Shown: positions 10,990 to 20,649, counted from the stretch's first letter. The stretch: DNA of 64,000 nucleotides from Dugong dugon (GCA_030035585.1 CM057482.1:12387001-12451000); one strand, 5' to 3'. Numbers and translations are program-made. Notes: generated from the letters alone by a model not told the origin.

Positions 10990-11116
10990 TCTAACACTGG
11001 CTGAGCACCCACTCTGTGCCAGGCACTGGACTAAGCCCTTCACATGCTTGACCTCCCTTCATCCCCGTTAGAAATTCTCTCACATGGATATTATTCTGGT
11101 CCTACTTCTACTGATG
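10990..11116 (-). mobile_element. MIR SINE fragment
   Basis: Antisense MIR 3' half: CTGAGCACCCACTCTGTGCC, then GGCACTGGACTAAGC and a CACATGGATATTATT core. It is cut by the SINE that follows. Confidence 0.65.
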
Positions 11117-11117
11117 A

Positions 11118-11420
11118 GGGCAATGGTGATTCAGTGGTAGAATTCTTGCCTTCCATGCGGGAGATCCGGGTTCGATTCCTGGCCAGTGCACCTCAGGCAC
11201 AGCCATCACCCAGCTGTCAGTGGTGGACTGTGTGTTACTATGATGCTGAACAAGTTTCAGCAGAGCTACCAGACTAAGCTGGACTAGGAAGAAAGGCCTG
11301 GTGATCTCTTTCTGAAAATCAGCCAATGACAGCCCTATGGATCATAAAGTCCAATCCCATTGTACACAGGGCCCCCATGAGTCAGGGGCTGACTCAAGGG
11401 CCACTAACAACAGCAACAAC
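11118..11420 (+). mobile_element. SINE with a near-complete tRNA-Gly(UCC) head and RTE-like tail
   Basis: Positions 11120-11190 fold as a tRNA. The acceptor arms GCAATGG and CCAGTGC pair at 6 of 7 positions. The anticodon stem CTTGC/GCGGG carries a loop with anticodon TCC (glycine). The T arm is CCGGG/CCTGG around TTCGATT. The A-box region is TGATTCAGTGGTAG and the B box is GGTTCGATTCC. A unique body follows, then the GAAAGGCCTGGTGATCTC tail and an ACAACAGCAACAAC end. A 10-bp imperfect duplication (TTCTACTGAT/TTCCACTGAT) flanks it. The head differs from the common SINE here, so this is a separate family. The tail means it is a SINE and not a tRNA gene. Confidence 0.8.
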
Positions 11421-11424
11421 ATTC

Positions 11425-11550
11425 CACTGATAGCAGAATTAGGGCTCAGAGGATCCAGGTTGAGTCCCAGGGTCGGGTGCTCTTTCTCTAACTTGCTGTG
11501 TGAGCTTGGGCAAGTCACTTGCTGTTTCTGAGTTTTCATCTCCTCATTGC
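11425..11550 (+). mobile_element. MIR SINE
   Basis: Sense MIR core: AACTTGCTGTGTGAGCTTGG, then GCAAGTCACTTGCTGTTTC and TTTTCATCTCCTC. Confidence 0.8.
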
Positions 11551-12094
11551 CACCACACACGTCTGCTGCAGTTCCGCATCCCACACTTTCTTTCAAATTC
11601 TCTCTGGCTGCAAAGCCTGCATCTCCTGGCAGATCATCATTGTTATTATGAAGCCTTATTATTAAGACTTCAGCAAGAGAGAAGCGTTCCTAGTTGCTGA
11701 AGAAGACATTAGTCAAAACAAACCAGGAAGGGAGAATCTGGAAGGGGGTGGGGGAAGGCAGAAAACGCAAAACCAACCCCAAGGAAACCTTCACCTGCTT
11801 TGCATTTGGAGAGAATGGAAGAGGGTGAGAAGGGACGGAAGCCGGCTAACCACTTAGTAACCACCACTCAAGATCAATGGTGGACCAAAATAGAATCCCA
11901 TGGAGGAAGTGATCTTGCCTCACCACCCTAGGGGGGAAAAGAAAAAAATTTAACATAGAGAAGCCATTTAAAGCAGAAAAAATATTTGTATGTAAAAGGA
12001 AATATTTTAGGTAGGAGTTGAATACCAAATGATTTTGGGTCTCTGTGGGAAGTAATGAGGCATGGCAAACACACAATTCTACATGCATGTAATA
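11551..12094. other. No gene seen
   Basis: Unassigned; becomes purine- and A-rich near 11700-11960. No exon or repeat family is recognised. Confidence 0.4.
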
Positions 12095-12490
12095 TTATCA
12101 TCCCACGCTTCGGAAAGCTTTTAAATCACAGAAATACAGTTAGGGAGCATTGTACAAAATAAACATCCCACTTGGTGTCTTGCCTGCCCTGAGTTCCTTG
12201 ATCTAAAGCGGCACTGCCAGATTTTTACAGCCCCGTAAATTAACATGGTGCCGATTTGATTGAGCTAAATTAATAAGACTTGTGCTTTGTTGCAAAATAA
12301 CTATTACAATATGTTGTGGGGACGCACTGCCAATAAGGAAATTGCCGCCTTTAACAATCCCACTGAAGTTTCATGGAGGATTTCAAAACCGATTTTAATT
12401 AAAACAAAAGCCGATGTGTGGCAATAATGTGGGTGTTAAGGAGAGAAAATGCAAAATGTCTTTTTAAATCCATTTTAATATGTCTTAAGG
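12095..12490. promoter_or_regulatory. Candidate conserved non-coding element
   Basis: Repeat-free AT-rich block with TAAATTAACATGG, CTAAATTAATAAGAC and GATTTTAATTAAAAC cores, ending abruptly at GC-rich DNA near 12490. It has no open reading frame of note. The regulatory role is inferred from texture. Confidence 0.4.
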
Positions 12491-13094
12491 ACTGGATGAC
12501 GGATGTGAGGGAAGCTGCTGGCTGACACTGCGCTGGGAGCTGCCTGTGCTCCCGGGTTCAGTGGCGCTGGCACCTTGGGCCCAGCCAGCCGGCCTCTGTG
12601 CTGGCTCCACTTCCGGGCAAGGGGGCATCTCCCAGGTCACCTCCCAAGTCAGGGGCCCAAGGGGAATTCTCCCTTCACATGTTTTCTCAGTCCAGAGACC
12701 GGCAGCGGCTGAGGCCCGTTCTCTGGCCACTCACGGTTGGAGCAGGGGTCTGAGGGCCAGAGCCCCGAGGCCTGGCTCAGGCCTCGAAGGTCATGCTGAT
12801 CCCAACTCCCCCACTCGCCTGTGACCAGCTTGCGGGCTGCTGCTGGTCATCAAGACACCCTCTGGTGACCCCGAGGGGTCAGGGCTTTTAATCAGAAACA
12901 GCCAGACTATGGTAGAAAGAGAAGATCTGGGACTCTGTGGAAACTGAAGCAGAGCCATCAGCCTATGGAGCCTACAGACAGTGCAGTGGAGACTTGAGAC
13001 CCTCAGTAAAAAAACTGGAGCCACTAGGGGCTAGAGGACAGGGAGGCCTCAGACGACAGCAGGGAGTGCCACTGGGTGCTCTAGCAGGGGTGTG
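12491..13094. other. GC-rich stretch, no gene seen
   Basis: 12490-12830 is locally GC-rich with scattered CpGs (CCCGGG, GGCGCTGG, CGGCAGCGGC), but too short and CpG-poor for me to call a CpG island. No exon is supported. Confidence 0.4.
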
Positions 13095-13262
13095 AGTTTT
13101 GTCAGTTGGCCTGTGAAACCTGCTCTACATCTCAACCTCCCATTACCTCAGTTTCCTTAGCTGTAAAATGGGAATGATAGACTTTACCTCACAGAGCTGC
13201 TGTGAGGATTAAATGAGGTTGGTGCCTGGTGCCCAAGTGCCTAAAACTGTTAGCTATTGATA
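13095..13262 (+). mobile_element. MIR SINE
   Basis: Sense MIR: ACCTCAGTTTCCTTAGCTG, TAAAATGGGAATGATAG and GCTGTGAGGATTAAATGAGG are near consensus. Confidence 0.9.
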
Positions 13263-13384
13263 AAAACAACAACAATAATTTTTACTTGTCATGTTTTTAG
13301 TCAGAGACAATTAGCTCTTACTGAGGTCCAGCTATATAATATGAAAAGTAATAACAAGAATAGGTCCCGATATTTTGAAGCCCT

Positions 13385-13550
13385 AGGAAAAAACCCTCAA
13401 CAAGATGGACTGACACAGTGGCTGCCACAATGGGCTCAAACATAGCAACGGTTGTAAGGATGGAGCACCACCGGGCAACGTTTCCTTCTGTTGTACATAG
13501 GGTCACTGTGAGCTGGAACTGACTTGATGGCACCTAACAACAACATCAAC
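13385..13550 (+). mobile_element. RTE (BovB-like) LINE 3' end
   Basis: It closely matches the end of the RTE copy at 15628-16536: CCCTCAACAAGATGGACTGA, then CACAATGGGCTCAAACATAG and TCTGTTGTACATAGGGTCAC. It ends in CACCTAACAACAACATCAAC, the usual RTE tail. It is 5' truncated. Confidence 0.85.
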
Positions 13551-13554
13551 AGGA

Positions 13555-13706
13555 TGTGCCAGTTGGTGTTCTGTGAACATGTTCACATCCACTGTCCTCG
13601 AGATAGCCCGAGGAGGCTCTGAAGATTGTCTGCAACGTAATAAGTGGTGGAGCTGGAACGTGAACTAGACCGAGGTCACTCCAGAGCCCTGCACTTAACC
13701 ACTAGG
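13555..13706 (-). mobile_element. MIR SINE
   Basis: Antisense MIR with the tRNA-side end visible: TAATAAGTGGTGGAGCTGG, then CTGCACTTAACCACTAGG. Confidence 0.65.
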
Positions 13707-13707
13707 T

Positions 13708-13962
13708 CAGTGACCTTCAAACTTCTTTGAACATGACCCACAATAGAAAAAACAATACATTTTTCCACATGACTCAGTGGACACAAACAACACACAGGCA
13801 CATACAAACTTAAAGTAGAAGTTTCACAAAACAACACCCTTATTACGTGCACTTGGAGGTTTTTATTCTACTCTGTTTCCTTTTTAAAAGAAGTTGCTCA
13901 CCACCTACTAGGTTGTTTGCAACCCATTCTTGCTTTTCAGCCCTCAGTTTGGAAAAACACTA
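13708..13962. mobile_element. hAT-like non-autonomous DNA transposon
   Basis: The ends CAGTGACCTTCAAAC and CAGTTTGGAAAAACACT are inverted relatives of hAT (Charlie-type) termini. The interior (AACATGACCCACAATAG, GCAACCCATTCTTG) is that of an ancient eutherian repeat. No 8-bp duplication is clear. It lies between two MIR copies. Confidence 0.55.
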
Positions 13963-14100
13963 CGTGTGCCCATGACCGTGCTGAAGACTTTCTATGTGTT
14001 GTCTCACTCGGCCATCCTACCCACCCCAGGAGATTAGTACCGGTGTGCCCATTTTACAGATGAGGACTGAGATTCAGGAAGGATTAGTGATTTGGCCCCA
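13963..14100 (-). mobile_element. MIR SINE
   Basis: Antisense MIR: CCCATTTTACAGATGAGGAC with upstream CTTTCTATGTGTTGTCTCAC. Confidence 0.7.
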
Positions 14101-14104
14101 GCCC

Positions 14105-14290
14105 CTATACACTGATTATATGAGCTTGTGATTGCTTGGTGTCTTGGCTATGCCTTCCCCAGCCCCATACACACACCATAAACTCCACTAGGGAAAGTAC
14201 CAGGTCTGCCTTGTTCCCTCCCATTGTCCACCCAGTGCCTGGCACAAAGCAACCCTCAATAAATATGTGTTGAATGAATGAATGAACGAG
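14105..14290 (+). mobile_element. L2 LINE 3' end
   Basis: Sense L2 terminus: CATAAACTCCACTAGGG, CCCAGTGCCTGGCACAAAGC and TCAATAAATATGTGTTG, ending in the repeated GAATGAATGAATGAAC. Confidence 0.8.
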
Positions 14291-15069
14291 TGAGTGGTGG
14301 GTCAAGGCTCCAATTCTGGTACTTAGCCTCCACAGCCTCCTTCTGGTTGGCACAGTTTGATTTCAGGGTTTTCCAGCTTCTCTCTGGCACCTGCCTTCCC
14401 TCCTCAGGGAGGTGGGGCCTTCTTTGGGGAGGAAGTCTTCCCATGTTTCTCCAGCGGGGCTGAGCTGGTCTCGCTGGTTGCTCGCGTCTGCCGGATCAAC
14501 TGCTGCAGTTCAGAGAACTAGAAAGACATTCAGGAAGAGAGAAAGTGATGGGCCATCTCAGGGGACACCTGCATGGAGACACTCCCTACCCCCTACACAC
14601 ACTCACAACCCACCACTTGGGGAATCAGGAAGGAGCTGGGGTTGAGTAATGGAGGGAAAAAGTTTTGACCATCTAGGGAGGCAGGAAGGAATGTTTATGG
14701 AAGAGAAGAAGGGTGGATGGAATTGAGATTCATCTCCAGAAGCCAGTGGGGAGGTGGGGTCATCTCCACATAAAGGGCCAGTTCTTACAAGATGGAGGCC
14801 ATGTGTCCTCGTTGGTCAATGAGGAGACAGTTACAAGGCAGAAGCCGCAGCCCTAGCCGGACATTTGCCTTTGAACACAGAGGGAGCTTGATTGGCCCGT
14901 TGTCTCCGCTGGCCCAGGACTTGAGGATGAGTTCCAGGATCAGAATGAGGGTATCCTAATGATGCAGACAGTGCCTCCTACTGGCTGGAGCCTCAGAGTG
15001 AGGGAGGCTCCTTTAGGAGTGAGGCTGGAGGGGAGGTGGGGGCCAGGGCAGAGAAGCTTGGGCTGTACA
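14291..15069. other. No gene seen
   Basis: Unassigned GC-balanced DNA before the hAT-like element. No exon is supported. Confidence 0.4.
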
Positions 15070-15077
15070 TCCTGAGT

Positions 15078-16644
15078 CAGTGGCGTCACTAGAGGGGTGG
15101 AGGTGGGGGGATTACAGACTGCACTGGGTGACACTGTCAGAGGGGGTGACACCAAAATGACTGTTGATAAAATTTTTGTGCAGTGTTTCAGCAGAAATCT
15201 ATTTTTTAAAAACTATCCTTGTAGTTAGTTATAACAACAAAAACATTTTTCGTAAACCCAGCTTACATGTATCAATATACCTACAAGGCTAATACTCTAT
15301 GCTAATTTACTTTTTGAACCTTCTAATGCCCTCCGGTTAGAGCTGCCATTATTACCCAATTACAATGACGCTTCGAATCACGTGGTTTCGTCTGTACAAG
15401 CTACAAGTCCGTGCTGTTGTTTTTGTTTTGGCCAGTGTATTCATAGTCACTGATTTTGTCAAAATTCTGGTGTTTCAGCTACAGTATTATGGTAATTAGT
15501 GTTTGTGAACCTATAGCAATAACTTTTCTGATATTGAATTAGTAATTAAAGGAAAAGAAGGAATGATACTCGGGAATTACAGTTTACGAGTAACTAGTAC
15601 AAAAAACATTACTAAGGATTCTGTGTGCATCAGGGTTGTATCCTTTCACCATACTCATTCAGTCTGTATGCTGAGTAAATAACCTGAGAAGCTGGACTAT
15701 ATGATGAAGAACATGGCATCAAGATTGGAGGAAGACTCATTAGCAACCTGCGACACGCAGATGACACAACCTTGCTTGCTGAAAGGGAAGAGGACTTGAA
15801 GCACTTACTGATGAAGATCAAAGACTACAGCTTTCAGTATGGATTGCACTTCAACATAAAGAAGAAGAAAAAAAATCCTCACAACTGGACCAATAAGCAA
15901 CATCATGATAAAGGGAAAAGATGGAAGTTGGCAAAGATTTCATTTTACTTGGATCCACAATCAATGCCCATGGAAGCAGCAGTCAAGAAATCAAACAATG
16001 TATTACATTGGGCAAATCTGCTGCAAAAGACCTCTTTAAAGTGTTAAAAGGCAAAGATGTCACTTTGAGGACTAAGGTGTGTCTGACCCAAGCCACGGTT
16101 TTCAGTTGCCTCCTACGCATGCGAAAGCTGGACAATGAATAAGGAAGAACAACGAAGAACGAATGGCTTTGAATTATGGTGTTGGTGAAGAATGTTGAAT
16201 ATACCATGGACTGCCAGAAGAATGAACAAATCTGACTTGGAAGTAGTACAGCCAGAATGCTCCTTAGAAGAAGGATGGAGAGACTTTGTTTCACAGACTT
16301 TGGACATGTTATCAGGAGGGACCAGTCCCTGGAGAAGGAGATCATACTTGGTAAGGTAGAGGGTCATGGAAAAAGAGGAAGACCCTCAACAAGATGGACT
16401 GACACAGTGGTTGCAACAATGGGCTCAAGCATAACAATGATTGTGAGGATGATGCAGGACTGGGCAGTGTTTTGTTCTGTTGTACATAGGGTCGCTATGA
16501 GTCAGAACTGACTTGACAGCCTAACAGAAGCAACACAAAGATTCTGTATGGTCTGGTGTGGGAGGAGGTCCGTGGTGGTGGTGGTGGGGGAGGTGACGCC
16601 CGGAGTTACCACACTGGGCGACACCAACCTTAGTGACACCACTG
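15078..16644 (+). mobile_element. hAT-like element, copy 2, split by an RTE insertion
   Basis: The left end CAGTGGCGTCACTAG and the right end TTAGTGACACCACTG are inverted copies over 14 bp with one change. The flanking 8-mers TCCTGAGT (15070-15077) and TCTTGAGT (16645-16652) form a target duplication with one change. Subterminal sequence (GACACTGTCAGAGGGGGTG; CGACACCAACC) matches the copy at 226-545 inverted. Removing the nested RTE and one of its duplications leaves about 640 bp. It has no transposase. This is the larger relative of copy 1. Confidence 0.75.
15628..16536 (+). mobile_element. RTE (BovB-like) LINE, 5' truncated, with reverse transcriptase remains
   Basis: Its frames, broken by stops and shifts, encode the end of an RTE reverse transcriptase. 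QGCILSP precedes the conserved block, and the catalytic box appears as LRHADDTTLLAE near 15748-15783. Later parts include an RRMERLCFTDFGHVIRRD-type segment near 16263. The 3' end (TGTACATAGGGTCGCTATGA) is shared with the SINE tails. It is flanked by AAGGATTCTGTGTG (15614-15627) and AAAGATTCTGTATG (16537-16550), a 14-bp target duplication. It is dead, and it inserted into the hAT-like element. Confidence 0.9.
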
Positions 16645-16652
16645 TCTTGAGT

Positions 16653-17154
16653 GCCACGGGGAGCCACCTAAGGGCTCTGAGTAGCGGGAAGACGGCATCA
16701 GAGCAATGTCTTAGAATGACCCTGGGAAGAAGATGGCGAGAAGAATGGATTGGAAGGGGTGAGACCACTTAGGAGGCTATTCAATCCTCTGGCCCAAGAC
16801 TCCTTCCCCACAGGGAAGTCCCCACCTCCCTTTGCCAGGGAGACTAGCTCCTCGGTTGTCTCTAACTTGGGTTTTATCCTGAAGGGGCTGCTTTGTCCTA
16901 CTGTGGAAGATTCCATTTGTCCCAGCATCACCATAGAAGACACCCAAAAGGGACTAGCCAGCACCTTGGGCATCTGGATCCCCACCTCCAACAACAAGGT
17001 AGGGTCACCCCATCAATCCCTGGGCACACTGTGGCTGCTTCATTCTGTAGGACTCCAGATGCCCTCCCTTCCCTGAAACACACCTGCCACACTGGGGCAC
17101 GAGGGCCAACGTCACTCCCACTCACTCACCCCATAGCTGAATGATGAACCTCAT
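16653..17154. other. No gene seen
   Basis: Unassigned, moderately GC-rich DNA. Open frames are short and without domains. Confidence 0.4.
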
Positions 17155-17375
17155 TACTTTGGAGCAAGAATGCATGAGTTCAAATCCCAGCTCAGCTCCT
17201 TCCTAGCTGGTGTCCTTGGGCAAGTGATTTCAGGGCTCTGAGTCTTAGTTTTCCTGTCTATGAATTGGGGATAAAAATAGTACTTACCTTTTAGGGCTGT
17301 TGTGAGGATTAAATGAACCCATCAGATGACTTGATGGCACCTGGTAAACATTTGGCAAGAGGTGTAATTATTGTC
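17155..17375 (+). mobile_element. MIR SINE
   Basis: Sense MIR: GAGTTCAAATCCCAGCTC, CCTTGGGCAAGTGATTTCAG, TGTGAGGATTAAATGAACCC, near full length. Confidence 0.9.
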
Positions 17376-17759
17376 TGTATTTTCTTCATCCTTTACACGT
17401 GCACGGAGCAGTGTCTCAGCAAGATCTGTGCTGGAGGGTGGATTTAACAAACATAAATTTTATTTTCTCACATTTCAGGAGGCTAGAAGTTTGAATTTAG
17501 GGCACAGGCTCTAGGGGAAGGCTTTCTGTCTCTATTGGCTCTGGGGGAATCCTTATCTCTTTTCAGTTTCTGTTCCTTGGTTCCTTGGCGATCTTCATGT
17601 GGCTTGTATCTTCCCCTCCATTTCTGTTTCCTTCTCTGTGCATAATCTGCTCATTTTATATCTCCAAGGTGATTGCTTTAAGACACACCCTCCACTGATA
17701 TGATCTCATTAACATAACAAAGAAAATCCTATTCACTATGGGATTACATCCACAAGTAT

Positions 17760-18142
17760 GTTGTTTTTGGGTGCGGTCTAGTTGATTCTGACTCATAGCA
17801 ACCCTATATGACAGAGTAGAACTGCCCCACAGGGTTTCCTAGGCTGTAATCTTTCTGGAAGGAGCCTGGTATGCGGTGGTTAAGAATTCAGCTGCTAAAG
17901 GAAAGGTCAGCGGCTTGAACCCACTAGTAATTTGCAGCCTAGGAAAGCCTAAGACAGTTCTACTCTGTCCTGTAGGGTCACTATGAGTCGGAATCGACTC
18001 CACGGCACACAACAGTAACAATAATCTTTCTGAGAGCAGATTGGCAGGTCTTTCTCCCCCAGAGCTGCTGAGTGGGCTTGAACCACTGACCTTTTGGTTA
18101 GCAGCTGAGCACTTAACTGTTGTACCACCAGAGTTCCCCTAT
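17760..18142 (-). mobile_element. Outer AfroSINE, split by another AfroSINE
   Basis: The tail (GATTCTGACTCATAGCAACC) and the middle/head (GCAGATTGGCAGGTCTTTC ... GTACCACCAGAG) are separated by an opposite-strand copy. The flanking CACAAGTAT (17751-17759) and CATAAGTAT (18143-18151) form the target duplication. Confidence 0.9.
17861..18021 (+). mobile_element. Inner AfroSINE, short form
   Basis: Head GGAGCCTGGTATGCGGTGG to tail GGGTCACTATGAGTCGGAA, inserted into the outer SINE. It is flanked by TAATCTTTCTGGAA (17847-17860) and TAATCTTTCTGAGA (18022-18035), a 14-bp duplication with 2 changes. This is a three-layer nest. Confidence 0.92.
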
Positions 18143-18205
18143 CATAAGTATAGGGGCTAAGATTTACAATACATGTTTTGGGGGGACACAATTCAATCCA
18201 TAGCA

Positions 18206-18769
18206 GGGGGTAGTAGCACCCTCTACGCCAGCCCTGCCCAACAGCTCTCACTTTCTGCTTCCTTCTCTGTTCTCAAGCCTTGGAGACTTGAACCCAGGTC
18301 TTCAGCCTCCAAAGTCCATGCTTCCCCTGAGAAGCCACAAAACAAAGCTCCCAGTCTCCTGCTTGCTCCTGGCACCCCTGCTGTAGCCTGAAACATCCGA
18401 GCAGAAGGAGCCCTGTGAGTGCCACGTTGGCTCCACTCACTTCCCACGAAGAAACTGAGGCCTGATGGGGGCAGGGCTTCCTGGGGTCTGAGGGGATTCA
18501 GCCAGGCCTCCGGGGACCCAGGTCTCTCAACTCCCAGAACTGGGCTCTCCCCACCACCTCACAGCACCCACCATGTGCCCCCCTCTGCTTGCTGCAGCCA
18601 GGAGAGGCCCCGAGGGGAGAGAGAAGGGGGTCCCTGACCAGGTGCACCCGCTCTACCGGGAACTCTGAGGTCCTTTGTCTCTGGCCTGACAGTAATTGAA
18701 CTTTCATTATTTGTTCCCTGGTTTCCATCTTTAAATTATCCTCTTCCCTCCTCTCATTTTTTAGTCTTT
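18206..18769. other. No gene seen
   Basis: Unassigned. A MIR-like antisense trace (ACTTGAACCCAGGTCTTC) occurs near 18288. No exon is supported. Confidence 0.4.
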
Positions 18770-19130
18770 TATGATTTACCTCATATTTTCTCATTTCACA
18801 TTCCTATTTTGACCCCCTCTATCAATTCTCCCATTATTTTGTACTGTAAAAAAATTATTTTATTATCAATTTTATTTCTTGAATTGGACCAACTCTTTTA
18901 GTACCTATCTTGGATCCCTCTCTATATTTCTAGATTTTTATTTCACAGGTTCTAATCTTTTATTTTTTTTAATAAAATTAAAATTTTTTTAGCTTTAGTT
19001 GTTTAATTGATTTTATTATTTATAAACTATTTTTATTCTAAAAAATTTATTTTCTTATTCTTAATTTTGAGCTTTTATGATTCCCTTAGTCTGCCTTTAT
19101 TATCTGACTGTTCTTCTTCATATTCTCTTT
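18770..19130. repeat. AT-rich low-complexity tract
   Basis: About 360 bp of T-rich DNA on the plus strand, with very low GC and T/A runs such as TTTATTTTTTTTAATAAAAT. It is strand-asymmetric, with pyrimidines dominating. It could be a decayed L1 or a spreading simple repeat. Confidence 0.6.
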
Positions 19131-19654
19131 CTCTTGCTCCCTCTTTGTAATTCTCCTTAGGGAGCGGGGGGCTTACCCCAGACAGCAGGATGAATGGATG
19201 CAGGGACATCATAATGCAGAAAATAAAGAAAGGCCTCGTCCACACCCAGGATAATTGGACACCTTGGACCCCCGCTGGCTTTGTGGTTGACAATCTGGCA
19301 CGCCCACTTAAGGAGAGGCTTGGAGTCACTCACCCGAGGAGTCCCACAATTAACTCTCCCCAGGCCACAGTTCTCAGCGTGGTCACAGGGCTGACTCATT
19401 GAAGTTGTCGCCTGGCTGTTCATGTCAACTGAGTCTGAAGAGAGGACCTGCATTTTTTAAAATCCTGTATCAGTCTGTGGATCAGGGCAACCATGCCAAC
19501 AGCATGATGCTTGTTGACGTCACTTCCTAGCATTGTGCAATTTGTCCACTTCTTTCCCCCACTCTGACCCCAATCCACGCTGCCATCATCTTTCACCCTG
19601 ACCACATCAGTAGCCTACCCACTGCTCAGTGCAAATCTACTTTGACCCCGTCTC
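19131..19654. other. No gene seen
   Basis: Unassigned DNA without a recognised repeat or exon. Confidence 0.4.
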
Positions 19655-19760
19655 CAATCTCTCTTCAAACAGTCAGAGCCTTTTTTCTTGGAGTGACATC
19701 TAATCATGTCATCCTCCTGCTTAAAAGCCTCTGACGTCTTTGGGCTTAATTTCCTCCCCC
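19655..19760 (+). mobile_element. L2 LINE fragment
   Basis: Sense L2 segment: ATCATGTCATCCTCCTGCTT and AAAAGCCTCTGACGTCTTT match the characteristic CTGCTTAAAA...CTC region. Confidence 0.6.
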
Positions 19761-20071
19761 ACTCTCAATTTTCTCCCACCATGTGGATCCTTTCTCAGGA
19801 CTCTCTGAGTACCAGGCCCTGAGTTGGGCAATGGAAATGCAGCAAATATTCAAGGACTCCCTTCTCACAGCCAGGCCCTGAGTTGGACATGGCCAGACCA
19901 GAGAGGAATTGGACTCATGCCAGGCCCTCCATGGGCCTCATGTCCCACAGTCCCAGAGAAAGACATACCCTCCTCTGTAGCCCTCAAGCGACAAGAAGAG
20001 ATGAGGGACTTCCTGATGTCAAGTGGCAGCTCCATGGAAATCCCAGGGTGCTAAGGGTTAAGAGCCATGCA

Positions 20072-20287
20072 CAGGGGCAGATTAACCAGCAAGCACAGTA
20101 TGCGCCAGCTTACAGTAAACAAGGCATGCACTGGCTGAACTGTGCTTACTTACTAAACTGTGGTACACAATTACACCTGGTTTTCACCAATCAATGTGCT
20201 GAAAACCAAGTGAAATTATGTACTACAGGTTAGTAACTAAGCACAATCAATTTCGAGTGCATCTTGCTTATTGGCTCATCTGTCCCT
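20072..20287. mobile_element. Small hAT-like element with exact 8-bp target duplication
   Basis: The ends CAGGGGCAGATTAACC and GGCTCATCTGTCCCT(G) are imperfect inverted copies. Both sides carry GCCATGCA (20064-20071 and 20288-20295), an exact 8-bp duplication; a 1-bp ambiguity exists at the end. It is about 216 bp and non-coding. Confidence 0.7.
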
Positions 20288-20295
20288 GCCATGCA

Positions 20296-20649
20296 CCCAG
20301 CAGAAGGAATCTAGCCAGAGATGGAGGACTGAGATCAGGCAGATGCTGGCAGCTGATGTCAGAGTACAGAGTAGGGACTAGGACCAGGAAGAGGAACTAA
20401 GATGGAGAAAGCTGAAGCAGGTGGTAGCCAATTGAGGCCAAGGTGAATGATGTCAGGCAAAACAGTGAGAGGTCAGGACCATCCTCCCTGGAGAAGACTG
20501 ACCAATGACTCAGGTGCATGAGTGAGAGCTAGGTTCCATGGGCAAGGAACCCTGCCATCCTCAGCAGAATTTTTTTGTCCAACAGCCACCACCCTATCAC
20601 CCTCACCATCCACTGTATTGTACCATCCCACTTCCTGTTTTGGTTTCTC
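20296..20649. other. No gene seen
   Basis: Unassigned, purine-rich DNA between the small hAT-like element and the L1/HAL1 body. Confidence 0.4.

Larger units (their letters stand above)
17435..18205 (-). mobile_element. MaLR-type LTR, interrupted by nested SINEs
   Basis: The plus strand shows the reverse of a MaLR (MLT/MST-like) LTR: AACAAACATAAATTTTATTT, GGAGGCTAGAAGTTTG, and the terminal GGGGGGACACAATTCAATCC ending at TAGCA. It contains the AfroSINE nest at 17760-18142. Subfamily is uncertain. Confidence 0.75.

Noticed and set aside
11120-11190. Functional tRNA-Gly gene
   Set aside because: It folds well, but it runs straight into a SINE body and tail without a T-run terminator, and is bordered by a likely duplication, so it is a SINE head.
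12490-12830. CpG island or promoter
   Set aside because: Too few CpGs over too short a length; no TSS-like or exon evidence nearby.
15772-16142. Open frames as host coding exons
   Set aside because: They are pieces of the RTE reverse transcriptase.
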